Positions 34,130 through 44,392 are shown, numbered from the stretch's first letter. The stretch: DNA of 64,000 nucleotides from Flavobacterium sp. KJJ (GCF_000708595.2 NZ_JARP01000009.1:25710-89709); one strand, 5' to 3'. Notes: a model not told the origin generated them from the sequence alone. Numbers and translations: made by a program.

Positions 34130-34615
34130 TTATTTTAAATCTTTGGGGAAAATTGTTTTATGGGTTTTGCCTTTATTTAGAGCATCCCAGCTCTCTGTAT
34201 CAAACTGCAGGGATACAAAGCCTGAAGTAGGAACGTTTTCAATAAAAACATCCCCAAATTTATTAACAAAATTTGTAATAGCCTCGTTATGTCCAAAAAG
34301 AATAACGCTTTCGAAACTATTATCACACGATTTAATAACTTTTTCGAGCTGTTTGCTGTCGAAGGTGTAAAGTTCGTCTTTGTAAACGATGCTTTCTATG
34401 GGGTAAGAAATGTTTTGAGCAAAAATAAGGGCAGTCTCTGAGGCACGCGCCGCAGTACTGCTCCATATAATATATGTTTTAGGAAGATATTTTGAAATAT
34501 TTGAAGAAACTTCGTGGGCATCTAAAATCCCTCTTTTCATTAAAGGTCTGTCAAAATCTTTTAAAGGTGCTTCCCAACTTGATTTTGCGTGTCGTATTAA
34601 GATTAAGTTTTTCAT
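34130..34615 (-). CDS. sixA: SixA-like phosphohistidine phosphatase
   Basis: This 161-residue histidine phosphatase superfamily protein starts MKNLILIRHAKSSWEA. The RHAK motif at residues 8-11 supplies the catalytic His, and ILFGHNEAITNFVN (about 105-118) holds the second His. E. coli SixA removes phosphate from histidine in phosphotransfer proteins. Its place as first gene of sixA-ppk1-ppx suggests it may act on a protein tied to phosphate metabolism, or have another small phosphate substrate. A promoter-like TTG and TAGTTTTC pair (minus strand, roughly 34680-34650) lies upstream. Confidence 0.88.
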   Translation of the reverse strand: MKNLILIRHAKSSWEAPLKDFDRPLMKRGILDAHEVSSNISKYLPKTYIIWSSTAARASETALIFAQNISYPIESIVYKDELYTFDSKQLEKVIKSCDNSFESVILFGHNEAITNFVNKFGDVFIENVPTSGFVSLQFDTESWDALNKGKTHKTIFPKDLK

Positions 34616-35112
34616 AAAAAGAGATTATTAATAAAAATGCGTAGACGAAAACTATTTTCTAAGTTCTAATTTACAAAAGAATTCTTAATAGTCTCTTATT
34701 TTTTATTTCTGTTAACATTGAAATGAAAATTTTAACAAGAATAAAATCTAAAAAACTTACGTGATTTTCTATTACTCATTTTTTCAATTTTTTGCAAAAA
34801 GTGCACTTCATCCCTTAAAGCGGGCAGTTGGTCGATATTTTAATATTTGCAAAAAATTAACTAAATAATTGATTATTAACACTTTATAATCCATGAAATA
34901 CATGGTTTTTCATCAAAAAAAGAACAAAACCGAGTTTCTGAATTTGATGAAATTGATCAAAAAAGCATTTTTTTGAGGCAATAATTATCTAAAAAGAAGT
35001 AGTTGAACGAGTTTTTAGGTTAGTTGCAGACAAAAAAAATCAAAACCAAAAACTCTCATATAATTTTGATTCTGTTAAAATATAATAAGTAACACAAACT
35101 AAATCTTAAATT
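34616..35112. other. 497-bp spacer before the adhesin operon
   Basis: No gene is found. The AT-rich stretch contains two short perfect inverted repeats: CCATG-aaata-CATGG (34891-34905), and AATCAAAA (35038-35045) with TTTTGATT (35064-35071), the latter just upstream of the operon. It is longer than other spacers in the window and probably holds the promoters of sixA (minus) and of the adhesin operon (plus). I could not find a clear TAnnTTTG box for the latter. Confidence 0.5.
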
Positions 35113-35661
35113 ATGAAAACTACATCTACTCTTGAAAAAGCAGTAAAGTTTGTTAACAATTGTAAGTTTATTTTTTCCTTTAGAAAAAACATTTTTCAAA
35201 AAAACATTTTCTCTATACTGTTTTGTTTAATCTCTACTATTTCATTTGCACAATCTGGTTCTTGTAATGTAAACTTGATTGTTGAAAATAATGGAAATAC
35301 AAGAAGCACGCCATTAGATGGAACTTATTATTCAATGATTCTTACCAATACGGGAACCTCAACAGATACTTATGTTTTAGAGATTGTAAATATAAACTCG
35401 ACTTGTTCTAATACAGACGGAAGCTCAACAGCTTCGAACATTTCAATTACCAGCTCTTTTATTGACTCTGCAAAAAGTACCATTACAGAGATTACGCTAA
35501 GTCCTGGAGAATCTTCAAATTTTTACATTCATGTAACTGTTCCTGCTGGAACTGCAATAAACAAATGGTCCTGTGATCAGGTTTCTGCAAAATCTAAAAA
35601 CTGTTCTGTTGCTGCGTCTACAGTTTTGCACACTCTTGTCATTAATCCAGTTAATGATTAA
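35113..35661 (+). CDS. Small secreted protein, first gene of the T9SS adhesin operon
   Basis: A 182-residue exported protein that I do not recognise. The hydrophobic signal core starts only after about 30 residues (KNIFSILFCLISTISFAQ, cut near residue 47), so the signal peptide is unusually long. The mature part of about 135 residues is rich in Ser, Thr and Asn and looks like one immunoglobulin-like/DUF11-like beta sandwich (SNFYIHVTVPAGTA). It has no T9SS sorting domain. It is 38 bp upstream of the giant adhesin, whose signal peptide is extended in the same way. A pilot or partner of the adhesin is possible. Confidence 0.65.
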   Translation: MKTTSTLEKAVKFVNNCKFIFSFRKNIFQKNIFSILFCLISTISFAQSGSCNVNLIVENNGNTRSTPLDGTYYSMILTNTGTSTDTYVLEIVNINSTCSNTDGSSTASNISITSSFIDSAKSTITEITLSPGESSNFYIHVTVPAGTAINKWSCDQVSAKSKNCSVAASTVLHTLVINPVND

Positions 35662-35699
35662 AAAACGCTATATCAGGTATTCCCTTAAAATCATTTAAA

Positions 35700-38600
35700 A
35701 TGGAAAAACTATTACTCTCTTTCAGAACTAATTTACTAGATATAAAAAAAATATACTTTCCAGTATTATTTATTCTGTCATCTTCATTTGGTTTCGCTCA
35801 AAACGTAACAACAAATAAAACCGTGAGTGCTAATCCAGACAATTGCGGTATTGTCAATGTAAAAATAGACATTACAGGTTCAGATCCTACGACGAGAAAT
35901 TCTGATGTAATATTGGCAATAGATATTTCTGGCAGTATGGGAAATACTATCAGCGGAGATTTAAAAACATCTATGGATTATGCAAAAAGCGCAGCAATAG
36001 CATTTATTGATCAAGCTAAAATAAATCCTCAAAATAGAATTGCAATTGTGGCATACAGTACAACTGCGAGTTTAAAAATTGGGCTGACGTACTTAAATGC
36101 GGCTGGTGTGACTGCTGTAAAAAACCAAATTAATAGTTTACAGGCAACTAATTCTACCAATATTTATGCGGGTATTTTAAAATCTGAAACCGAATTAGAA
36201 ACCAATGGCAGATTTGACTGCAGTACGGCAAGAAGTATCATTTTATTGACAGATGGAGTAACAAATAAAACGGGCGTAAATGGATCTACTGATTGTAATG
36301 TCAGCAAAACGTCTCAATGCGTTATCGATGCCATAAACGCTTCTACAAATGCAAAAACCACAACAAAATCAAGTGTTGTTTACAATAATCAGGTTTTTGC
36401 TGTTGGTCTTTTTGGAGGTATCAGCGGAAATATAAATACAGCAGGAAGTGACCGAAATGTGGCTAAATATACGCTAGATCAAATACAGGGAAGTGCAGCA
36501 TATATTACAAACAGCGGTGCCAATTTAACATCCATTTACAACCAGATTGCTACACAACTATCTTGGGTTGCTCAGACTCTAGTACAACAAGAGACTGTTA
36601 TTGCAGGCTTTACAATTAGTGATATTACGACTACAAAAGGAACCGCTTCAGCATCTGGACAGGTAATTACATGGAATACAGACTTTTTGAATTCTGAAAC
36701 AATTACATTAAATTATCAGTTGACTCCAACAGGCAGTATTTGTGGAAATCAAAATGTGAGCAGTTCAACTTTTAATTATAAAAATTCATCTTGTGCGAAC
36801 GATTCAAAAACAATAACAACTCCAACTTATTTTGTTCCATGTATTCCAACAATTACGGGAGTTCTGACTGCATGCGGTTCGACTACATTAACCGCAAATA
36901 CAAATGCATCTTCACCAACATATGTTTGGTACAAGGACAATATTGTGATTAATGGCGAAACAAAATCAACATTAGCTGTGACTTCTAGTGGAGTTTATAA
37001 AGTAAAAGTTAAAAATGGCTCAACCAATTGTGAATTAACCTCAGCAGCTTCGACACTTACAATTAGTCCAGCCGCCGCGCTTATAGCTCCTGGAAGTGAA
37101 ACTGTTTCCGGATGTGATACTAGTGCAATTACAAGTTTGCCATATAAAACTATCGATACTGCTATTACGGTTGCTCAGTTGACAAATGCAGGAGGGTCTA
37201 TTTCGAATAATGCGAATATCGGAAATTATACTTTGACCTACAGTGATGTCTCAACTGGAACTTGCCCGACAATAGTTACTAGAACTTTTAAAGTTGTTAC
37301 CAGTTGCGGTACCATAACAAAATCTCAAACTATCACAATTCAGGACACTACGGCGCCAGCATGGACAACAGCTGCAACAGCTTTGAATGTGAATTTGCAG
37401 TGCAGCGATTTGGCTGGTCTGATAATTGAACAAGCGAAAGCTCCTTTGGCAACAGATAACTGCACAGGAACAGTCACTTATAACAAAACAAGCGGAGCGT
37501 TTACAGCTTCTGTATCTTGTTCCAATGCAGGAACTTATACCAATACTTGGACTGTAAAAGACGATTGCGGCAATACTTCTGAAACTTTTACACAGGTGAT
37601 TACAATTCAGGACACAACGGCTCCGACTTGGATTACTCAAACTGCTTCTTTAAACAAAACAATCGAATGCAGTGATCAGACTGCTTTGGCATCCGCGCAA
37701 GCGCTATTTCCTGTAGCTTCTGATTTATGTAACGGTGATGTCAGCAATATTGTAAAAATCACCGGTTCATTTGTACCGTCTGCTGGATGTTCCAATGCTG
37801 GAACTTATACCAATACTTGGGCTGTAAAAGACGATTGCGGAAATACTTCTGAAACTTTTACACAGGTAATTACAATTCAAGACACAACGGCTCCACTATT
37901 TGCAGGCGATCTTCCAACAGATATTACAGTTTCCTGTGATGCTGTTCCAAAAGCTGCGGATGTTGAAGCTTCTGATAATTGTGATGGAAACTTACCAATT
38001 GTATTCTCAGAAACTAAAAACAATATTCAAAATACTTGTGCTACAAACTATACTTTAACACGAAAATGGTCTACAAGTGATTGTGCAGGAAACCAGGCAA
38101 CATATACTCAAATTATAACTGTAAAAGACAGTATTGCACCAACAGGAACAGCTCCCGCAGATATTGCAGGTTTACAAAACATCACTGACATTCCAGCAGC
38201 AAATCCACAAGAAATAACAAATGCTAGAGACAATTGCAGTGGAGATGTAAAAATTACTGTTAGTGACTCAAACAACGGAGCCAGCGGTTGTGAAGGAAAT
38301 GCCTATATCTTAACCAGAACATACACTTTGACAGATTGTGCGGGCAATAAAACGGATTTGGTACAAACTTTCACAGTAGAAAATAAGGTTGCTGTATCTG
38401 GAGTTGCTGTAAACACTACTTGTTTTGGCGGAAAAGACGGCTCTATTTTAATTACGAATAGTTTGGGTTCAACTGTAGTTATTACAAATGAAAATAACGA
38501 GGTTGTTGGCAATTCTAATTTGCCCGCAGGAACTTACACACTTACTGCAACAGCAGCAGTAAATAGTAACCAAACATGTACTGCAACTGCTTCAGTTATT

Positions 38601-41348
38601 ATAAAACAGCCGACTTACACTGTCAAAATATTTGGACATGTAATAAATGCAGATAAAAATATGCCTCTTGCCAATGTACCAGTGACATTGATTCCGCAAG
38701 GCACAACTCCTGGTTCTACTCAAATACGCATAACCAATATAGATGGTCTTTACAGTTTTTCTGGAATGCCAAAAGGAAATTACTTAGTTCAAGTTCAGGA
38801 TGCTAATTTAAATAGTGCTTACCAATTGTATCCTGTAGATTCAAGTTTGTTTTTTACTGCTCTTGAGGATTGTGTAATTCAGGAACATGATTTCAAATAC
38901 GGAAAATCAGATCTTCCTGTTTTAGGAGATTACGTTTGGTATGATACAAATGGAAACGGGCTTCAAGATGAATGGTATGATGCGAATAATGACGGCATTG
39001 TAACTAAAAATATTCCAGACAGCGAAGGCGCAATTGACTACAGCAAATGGGAATGGCTTGATTTGAATGGAGACGGAAGTTTTGCAGGTCCGTTAAATGC
39101 AGGCGAATTAAATGCAGGAGGTTTTGGAAATGCAAACAGCTCAAACATTATTATTGATGGACCTAATGGATATCATGATGAAGTAATTATTGGGATTCAG
39201 GGTTTTTGGAGAAACAGACCAGAAAGTGCAAATCCGTTTGGCGACTATAATATAAAATTAGTTAGAGATGGAAATTTAAATGTTGTTGCCGCAGCTTTGG
39301 GAGCTACAGGTTTAGTAAAAGTACTGCCATCAAATACAGCAAAGAAAATAACATCTAAAACTAATAAATCGCAATTGCATACTGTTTGTCAGACTACCAC
39401 TAATGCCGAATTAATTGTAACTGTAACACCAGAAGATTTAGTTCATTTAGATGCTGATTTTGGTGTGAATTGTAGAGAATACTTAGACATTGTTGCCAAT
39501 GATGATACTGCTGGCTCAATAGCTGGTGTTAATCACATCACCACAAATGTGCTGAATGTATTGCCAAATGATACGCTTGAAGGCGTTGTTGTAAAAGCTT
39601 CGGATGTTATTATAACTACAGTAACACCAAATGCGTTTTTACAATTAAATCCTGATGGTTCTGTAGATGTTTTGCCAAATGCTCCTGTTGGAAATTTAAC
39701 TTTAATTTATCAGATTTGCGAAGCTGATCAAACTTCTAATTGTGATACTGCAACGGTAACTGTTACTATAGAAGCTCCTGTAATGACTGTTACTGCAACT
39801 CCAATTTGTGTGAATGATGTTCCCTATGTTGACTATGCTATAATTCCCGGAAATTTCACTCCGATAAATGGTGTAACCATTGTCTGGGCTGACAACAACA
39901 ATAACATAATTACCACTATGACTAATTTGCCGCTTAGCGGAAGAATATTATGGCCGGGAGCAGTAGTAGATCAGGCAGGTAATGGAATCGATTGGCCAGG
40001 ATGGCTGTTTCAAAACAACAAATGGATTCAAGGCGCAGACGGATTTGAAACATTGCGTCCAACAGCGAAATTGACGATATCTGTCAATCCAATTGAAACT
40101 ATAATTGTAAATTATCCGCCGGCAGATCCGTACTGTATTGCCAGACCAACATTTGCAATAGTAGCGAATGATGATATAGCTGGGCCTATAAATGGAGTTT
40201 CTGGAGGAACCAATGTGGTAAATGTTTACACTAATGATACGTTAAACAATTCGCCAATAAATCCTAACGACGTGACGCTGACAACCGTGACACCAGATCC
40301 TACTGGAACTTTGACTTTAAATCCTGATGGGTCCGTAAATGTTGCTCCAAATACACCGGCAGGAACTTATATTTTAACTTACCAAATTTGTGAAAATGCC
40401 GATTTTGGCCACTGCGACACAGCAACAGTAACTATAATAGTTTCATCAGGTGCAATTATTGCTAATGATGATTCTTATAACAATATTGGCTGCAACACCT
40501 TTGGACTGGTTGGAAATGTTTTAACCAATGACCTATTAAATCAGGCTCCTGCAACATTGCAAGTAGTGAATTTTACTTTGGCAACTGCAAACAATACGGC
40601 AGTAAAAACAGATCCAAACATTACGATTGATACTTATGGTAATGTTAATGTCGGAAGTTTGACCCCAGCAGGAACTTATACTTACACCTATCAAATATGT
40701 GAAAAGCTAAATCCACCGAACTGCGATAGTGGACTTGTTACTGTAACTGTTCTTCCAATTGGCGTGACTACTATTTCTAGTCAGGCTTGCGCTGATGATT
40801 CAACGCTTGTCGATCTGCGTGCCTTGCTTCCTGCAAATACTCCTGCAACTGGAACATGGATTGACACAAGCAATACTAATGCATTAAACGGAAATACCCT
40901 CAATCCCTTTGGTCTCGCTCTTGGCAATTATGTATTTGAATATAAAATAACGGATCAAAGCTGTCCAAGAAGTATTGTCGTTAATATGGAAATAAACGAT
41001 GACTGCCAAGTATTAGCCTGTGGAAATGTTGTTATACACAATGCTTTCTCACCTAATGGGGACGGAATAAATGATATTTTCAAAATTGACAGTATTGATG
41101 ATATTGCATGTTATCCTGAAAATACAGTCGAGATTTATAATCGCTGGGGAATACTAGTATTTGAAACATCTAACTATAACAACAGCACAAATGTATTTGA
41201 CGGAACTTCAAGAGGCAGAACTACAGTGAAAGAATCAGATGGCCTGCCAACCGGAACTTATTTCTATATCGTTACTTATAAATCCTTAGACGGAAATAAT
41301 GCAATTCAAAACAATAAGAAAGACGGCTACCTGTATCTTTCTAAATAA
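35700..41348 (+). CDS. Giant T9SS type B surface protein with vWA domain
   Basis: A 1882-residue surface protein. After a long signal peptide ending FGFAQ (about residue 34) comes a von Willebrand A domain (about 65-290) with the MIDAS motif D75-x-S77-x-S79. Then an Ig-like region (about 395-540), HYR-like modules (about 545-890), an SdrD/CNA-B-like region with VLGDYVWYDTNGNG (from about 1070), and three modules beginning 'ANDD' (about 1263, 1486, 1586). The last ~105 residues (from N1781, AFSPNGDGIND ... YFYIVTYK) are the type B gliding-motility C-terminal domain recognised by T9SS. vWA plus repeats suggests adhesion or calcium-dependent ligand binding. SprF- and OmpA-like partners follow. 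Confidence 0.9.
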   Translation: MEKLLLSFRTNLLDIKKIYFPVLFILSSSFGFAQNVTTNKTVSANPDNCGIVNVKIDITGSDPTTRNSDVILAIDISGSMGNTISGDLKTSMDYAKSAAIAFIDQAKINPQNRIAIVAYSTTASLKIGLTYLNAAGVTAVKNQINSLQATNSTNIYAGILKSETELETNGRFDCSTARSIILLTDGVTNKTGVNGSTDCNVSKTSQCVIDAINASTNAKTTTKSSVVYNNQVFAVGLFGGISGNINTAGSDRNVAKYTLDQIQGSAAYITNSGANLTSIYNQIATQLSWVAQTLVQQETVIAGFTISDITTTKGTASASGQVITWNTDFLNSETITLNYQLTPTGSICGNQNVSSSTFNYKNSSCANDSKTITTPTYFVPCIPTITGVLTACGSTTLTANTNASSPTYVWYKDNIVINGETKSTLAVTSSGVYKVKVKNGSTNCELTSAASTLTISPAAALIAPGSETVSGCDTSAITSLPYKTIDTAITVAQLTNAGGSISNNANIGNYTLTYSDVSTGTCPTIVTRTFKVVTSCGTITKSQTITIQDTTAPAWTTAATALNVNLQCSDLAGLIIEQAKAPLATDNCTGTVTYNKTSGAFTASVSCSNAGTYTNTWTVKDDCGNTSETFTQVITIQDTTAPTWITQTASLNKTIECSDQTALASAQALFPVASDLCNGDVSNIVKITGSFVPSAGCSNAGTYTNTWAVKDDCGNTSETFTQVITIQDTTAPLFAGDLPTDITVSCDAVPKAADVEASDNCDGNLPIVFSETKNNIQNTCATNYTLTRKWSTSDCAGNQATYTQIITVKDSIAPTGTAPADIAGLQNITDIPAANPQEITNARDNCSGDVKITVSDSNNGASGCEGNAYILTRTYTLTDCAGNKTDLVQTFTVENKVAVSGVAVNTTCFGGKDGSILITNSLGSTVVITNENNEVVGNSNLPAGTYTLTATAAVNSNQTCTATASVIIKQPTYTVKIFGHVINADKNMPLANVPVTLIPQGTTPGSTQIRITNIDGLYSFSGMPKGNYLVQVQDANLNSAYQLYPVDSSLFFTALEDCVIQEHDFKYGKSDLPVLGDYVWYDTNGNGLQDEWYDANNDGIVTKNIPDSEGAIDYSKWEWLDLNGDGSFAGPLNAGELNAGGFGNANSSNIIIDGPNGYHDEVIIGIQGFWRNRPESANPFGDYNIKLVRDGNLNVVAAALGATGLVKVLPSNTAKKITSKTNKSQLHTVCQTTTNAELIVTVTPEDLVHLDADFGVNCREYLDIVANDDTAGSIAGVNHITTNVLNVLPNDTLEGVVVKASDVIITTVTPNAFLQLNPDGSVDVLPNAPVGNLTLIYQICEADQTSNCDTATVTVTIEAPVMTVTATPICVNDVPYVDYAIIPGNFTPINGVTIVWADNNNNIITTMTNLPLSGRILWPGAVVDQAGNGIDWPGWLFQNNKWIQGADGFETLRPTAKLTISVNPIETIIVNYPPADPYCIARPTFAIVANDDIAGPINGVSGGTNVVNVYTNDTLNNSPINPNDVTLTTVTPDPTGTLTLNPDGSVNVAPNTPAGTYILTYQICENADFGHCDTATVTIIVSSGAIIANDDSYNNIGCNTFGLVGNVLTNDLLNQAPATLQVVNFTLATANNTAVKTDPNITIDTYGNVNVGSLTPAGTYTYTYQICEKLNPPNCDSGLVTVTVLPIGVTTISSQACADDSTLVDLRALLPANTPATGTWIDTSNTNALNGNTLNPFGLALGNYVFEYKITDQSCPRSIVVNMEINDDCQVLACGNVVIHNAFSPNGDGINDIFKIDSIDDIACYPENTVEIYNRWGILVFETSNYNNSTNVFDGTSRGRTTVKESDGLPTGTYFYIVTYKSLDGNNAIQNNKKDGYLYLSK
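37518..37893 (+). repeat. Direct repeat inside the adhesin gene
   Basis: About 106 bp beginning TGTTCCAATGC at 37518 recur almost unchanged at 37788, a spacing of 270 bp (90 codons). This is one HYR-like module duplicated recently or kept alike by gene conversion. Confidence 0.8.
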
Positions 41349-41502
41349 AAATCATAACACCCTGATAATTAAAGCTATATATCATTAATTTATATTATTT
41401 TATAAAAAAATTCCTTAAATTTGTTCTTAAAATTATTTTGGATTTTTTAATAGGATTTAATTGATAAATCAATAGTAATAATTGACATAATAAATATCTA
41501 CT

Positions 41503-42420
41503 ATGAGAACAAAACTATTTTACTTCGTCATTCTGTTTGTCACCATTGCAAGTAATGCGCAACAAGATGCACAATATACGCAATACATGTACAACACAAT
41601 AAACATAAATCCTGCCTATGCAGGTTCTCGTGGAGCTTTAAGTGTATTTGGGTTATACCGAACGCAATGGGTCGGATTGGATGGAGCACCAGAAACAAGC
41701 AGTTTTTCTGTGAACACGCCAATTAACAACAGTAATTTAGGAGTTGGTCTTTCATTAGTAAATGACAAAATTGGTCCAACAAACCAAAATGATTTCTCTG
41801 TAGATTTGTCATACACTGTTCAAACATCCGCCAATTTTAAACTTTCATTTGGTATTAAGGGAACGGCTAATTTATTCAATTTAGATGTAAATAAGCTAAA
41901 TCCAGAAGACCAAGGCGATCCTCAATTTCAGGATTTAAACAATAAATTTTCTCCAAATGTAGGAGCTGGAGTTTATTGGCACTCTGATAAAGCCTATGTT
42001 GGTCTGTCTGTACCAAATTTCATTGAAACCAATCGATACGATGACAACGATGTCGCCATTTACAAAGATAAAATCAATTATTATTTGATGGCGGGTTATG
42101 TATTTGATTTAGATAAATATCAATATGTAAAATTCAAACCAGCAGCGCTGGCTAAAATGGTAGAAGGTGCACCACTGCAGGTAGACATTTCTGCTAACTT
42201 TATGTTTGTCGAAAAATTCGTAGTTGGTATAGCATACAGATGGAGTGCTTCATTAAGCGCAATGGTTGGTTTTCAAATCACAGACGGTCTTTATTTAGGT
42301 TATGGCTATGATCGTGAAACTACTAACTTAAACAATTACAATTCAGGATCGCACGAAATTTTTCTGCGCTATGAATTCTTCAAAAACAATAGTAAAATGA
42401 CAACTCCTCGTTTCTTCTAA
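41503..42420 (+). CDS. PorP/SprF family T9SS outer-membrane protein
   Basis: A 305-residue outer-membrane protein with signal peptide ending SNAQ (residue about 20). It begins its mature part QQDAQYTQYMYNTININPAYAG, the hallmark of the PorP/SprF family (named as a landmark), and ends in a barrel-like strand RYEFFKNN. In F. johnsoniae SprF is needed for the type B adhesin SprB to leave the cell, and family members are coded next to their cargo. This copy lies 154 bp after the adhesin, so it is the likely dedicated partner. Confidence 0.93.
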   Translation: MRTKLFYFVILFVTIASNAQQDAQYTQYMYNTININPAYAGSRGALSVFGLYRTQWVGLDGAPETSSFSVNTPINNSNLGVGLSLVNDKIGPTNQNDFSVDLSYTVQTSANFKLSFGIKGTANLFNLDVNKLNPEDQGDPQFQDLNNKFSPNVGAGVYWHSDKAYVGLSVPNFIETNRYDDNDVAIYKDKINYYLMAGYVFDLDKYQYVKFKPAALAKMVEGAPLQVDISANFMFVEKFVVGIAYRWSASLSAMVGFQITDGLYLGYGYDRETTNLNNYNSGSHEIFLRYEFFKNNSKMTTPRFF

Positions 42421-42431
42421 AAATAATAATT

Positions 42432-44369
42432 ATGAAAAATTCTATTTTACTTTGCTTAACATTTGTCTGTATTTTTTCATTCGACAGTTACTCGCAGCAA
42501 TCAAAGATAAATGCAGCCGATAAAAAATACGATAGCTACGCTTATGTTGATGCAATAAAGGCCTACGAAAGAGTAGCTGAAAAAGGATATAAGTCTGAAG
42601 ATATGTTCAAAAAACTTGGAAATTCCTATTACTTTAATTCGGATTTTGAAGGCGCTGCAAAATGGTACGGAGAATTATTTGCCATGAATACTGCAGTAGA
42701 ACCTGAATATTATTACAGATACGGACAATCATTAAAATCAATTGGACAAACAGAAAAAGCAAACAAAATCTTCGACGAATTTAACTCCAAAAACAAAACA
42801 GACAATAGAGCAAAACTGTATAAAGATGATGTCAATTATCTTGAACAAATTAAAGCAAATTCTGGACGTTACAAAATAGAAGATGCTGGAGTTAACAGCA
42901 AATATTCAGATTATGGATCATTCGTTTATAAAAACAAATTGTATTTCGCTTCTGCCAGAGATACGGGTAATTTTTCTCAAAGAAAACACAAATGGACTGG
43001 AGAATATTTCACCAATCTTTATGATGCAGATATCGATCCGTCAACAAACACAACAACTAAAGTAAACAAATTCAAAACATCATTAAACAGTAAGTTTCAC
43101 GAAGCAACACCTTTTTTTTCGAAAGATGGAAAAACAGTTTATTTTACAAGAAACAATTTTATTAATGGCAAGAAGGGAAAAGACGACAATAAAATTACGT
43201 TAGTAAAATTATACAAAGCTACACTTGAGAATGATAAATGGACAAATATAACAGCACTGCCTTTTACCAGTGACAACTACAGTACGGCGCATCCTGCATT
43301 AAGTCCTGATGAGAAAACTCTGTATTTTGCATCTGACATGCCGGGAACGCTTGGACAGTCTGATATTTACAAAGTAACTATAAATAACGACGGAAGCTAT
43401 GGTACTCCAGAAAATTTAGGAAAAAGCATTAATACTGAAGGAAAAGAAACATTCCCATACGTAACCAGCGAAGATGAAATTTACTTTTCATCAGACGGGC
43501 ATCCTGGACTTGGAGGCTTAGATGTTTTTGTGGGAGAAATTGAAAGTAACGGAACGATAAGCAGTATTCAGAATGTAGGAGCCGATGTCAATTCTCCAAA
43601 AGATGATTTTGCTTATATAATAGATCCGGTAACGCGACAAGGTTATTTCAGTTCTAACAAAGATGGAGGTCAAGGTTCTGACGACATTTATAAATTTTTA
43701 GAAACCCGAAAACTAAAATGCATTCAAGAATTAAACGGAACTATTACCGACATCGAAACAAATGCAATTTTGCCAGGATCAAAAGTCACTTTATATGAAA
43801 ATATGGCAATCAAAAATACAGTTATTGCTGACGCAGCTGGTCTTTACAGTTTTCCTGTTGAATGTGGCAAAACATACAACGTAAGAGCTGAAAAACAAGA
43901 CTATGAAACCAAAGAAGTAAATATAACCATCGGAAAAGTAACCGGAAAAACAAGTCTGCCAATTGGGTTGGTAAATGGTAAATGCAAAGTAACGGTTGGT
44001 GATGATTTAGGAAAATGTTTTGGCATTAAAATGATTTACTTTGATTTGGATAAATCGAATATCAGACCAGAAGCAGCTCTTGATTTAGAAAAAATATTAG
44101 CTGTATTAAATGACCATCCGACAATGAAACTTGATATCCGCTCACATACAGACAGCCGTGCAACATTCAAATACAATGAAGCGTTGTCTGACAGAAGAGC
44201 AAAATCTAGTATACAATGGCTTATTAAAAATGGTGTAGCGGCCAACAGATTGATTGGAAAAGGATATGGAGAAACGCAGCTTGTAAATAAATGTGCAGAT
44301 GGAGTTGCATGCAGCGAGGCTGAGCATCAGGAAAACAGACGAAGCGAATTTATTATTACCGCACTTTAG
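42432..44369 (+). CDS. OmpA family protein with TPR, PD40 and carboxypeptidase-like domains (PorE-like)
   Basis: A 645-residue exported protein. The order is signal peptide (to about 22, SYSQ), TPR-like helices (about 25-140), WD40-like PD40 propeller repeats (about 150-425; 'ALSPDEKTLYFASD', 'YFSSDGHPGLGG'), a carboxypeptidase regulatory-like Ig domain (about 430-510) and OmpA peptidoglycan-binding domain (about 530-645, YFDLDKSNIRPEA and RSHTDSRA). This is the architecture of PorE, which links T9SS parts to the cell wall. It starts 11 nt after the SprF-like gene. It probably anchors the exported adhesin complex to peptidoglycan. Confidence 0.9.
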   Translation: MKNSILLCLTFVCIFSFDSYSQQSKINAADKKYDSYAYVDAIKAYERVAEKGYKSEDMFKKLGNSYYFNSDFEGAAKWYGELFAMNTAVEPEYYYRYGQSLKSIGQTEKANKIFDEFNSKNKTDNRAKLYKDDVNYLEQIKANSGRYKIEDAGVNSKYSDYGSFVYKNKLYFASARDTGNFSQRKHKWTGEYFTNLYDADIDPSTNTTTKVNKFKTSLNSKFHEATPFFSKDGKTVYFTRNNFINGKKGKDDNKITLVKLYKATLENDKWTNITALPFTSDNYSTAHPALSPDEKTLYFASDMPGTLGQSDIYKVTINNDGSYGTPENLGKSINTEGKETFPYVTSEDEIYFSSDGHPGLGGLDVFVGEIESNGTISSIQNVGADVNSPKDDFAYIIDPVTRQGYFSSNKDGGQGSDDIYKFLETRKLKCIQELNGTITDIETNAILPGSKVTLYENMAIKNTVIADAAGLYSFPVECGKTYNVRAEKQDYETKEVNITIGKVTGKTSLPIGLVNGKCKVTVGDDLGKCFGIKMIYFDLDKSNIRPEAALDLEKILAVLNDHPTMKLDIRSHTDSRATFKYNEALSDRRAKSSIQWLIKNGVAANRLIGKGYGETQLVNKCADGVACSEAEHQENRRSEFIITAL

Positions 44370-44392
44370 TTAATTAGATTATCATACTTCTT

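Noticed and set aside
37251..37640. Minus-strand open frame of 129 codons inside the adhesin gene
   Set aside because: A Cys/Ser-rich shadow of the repeat region with no start context or family resemblance.
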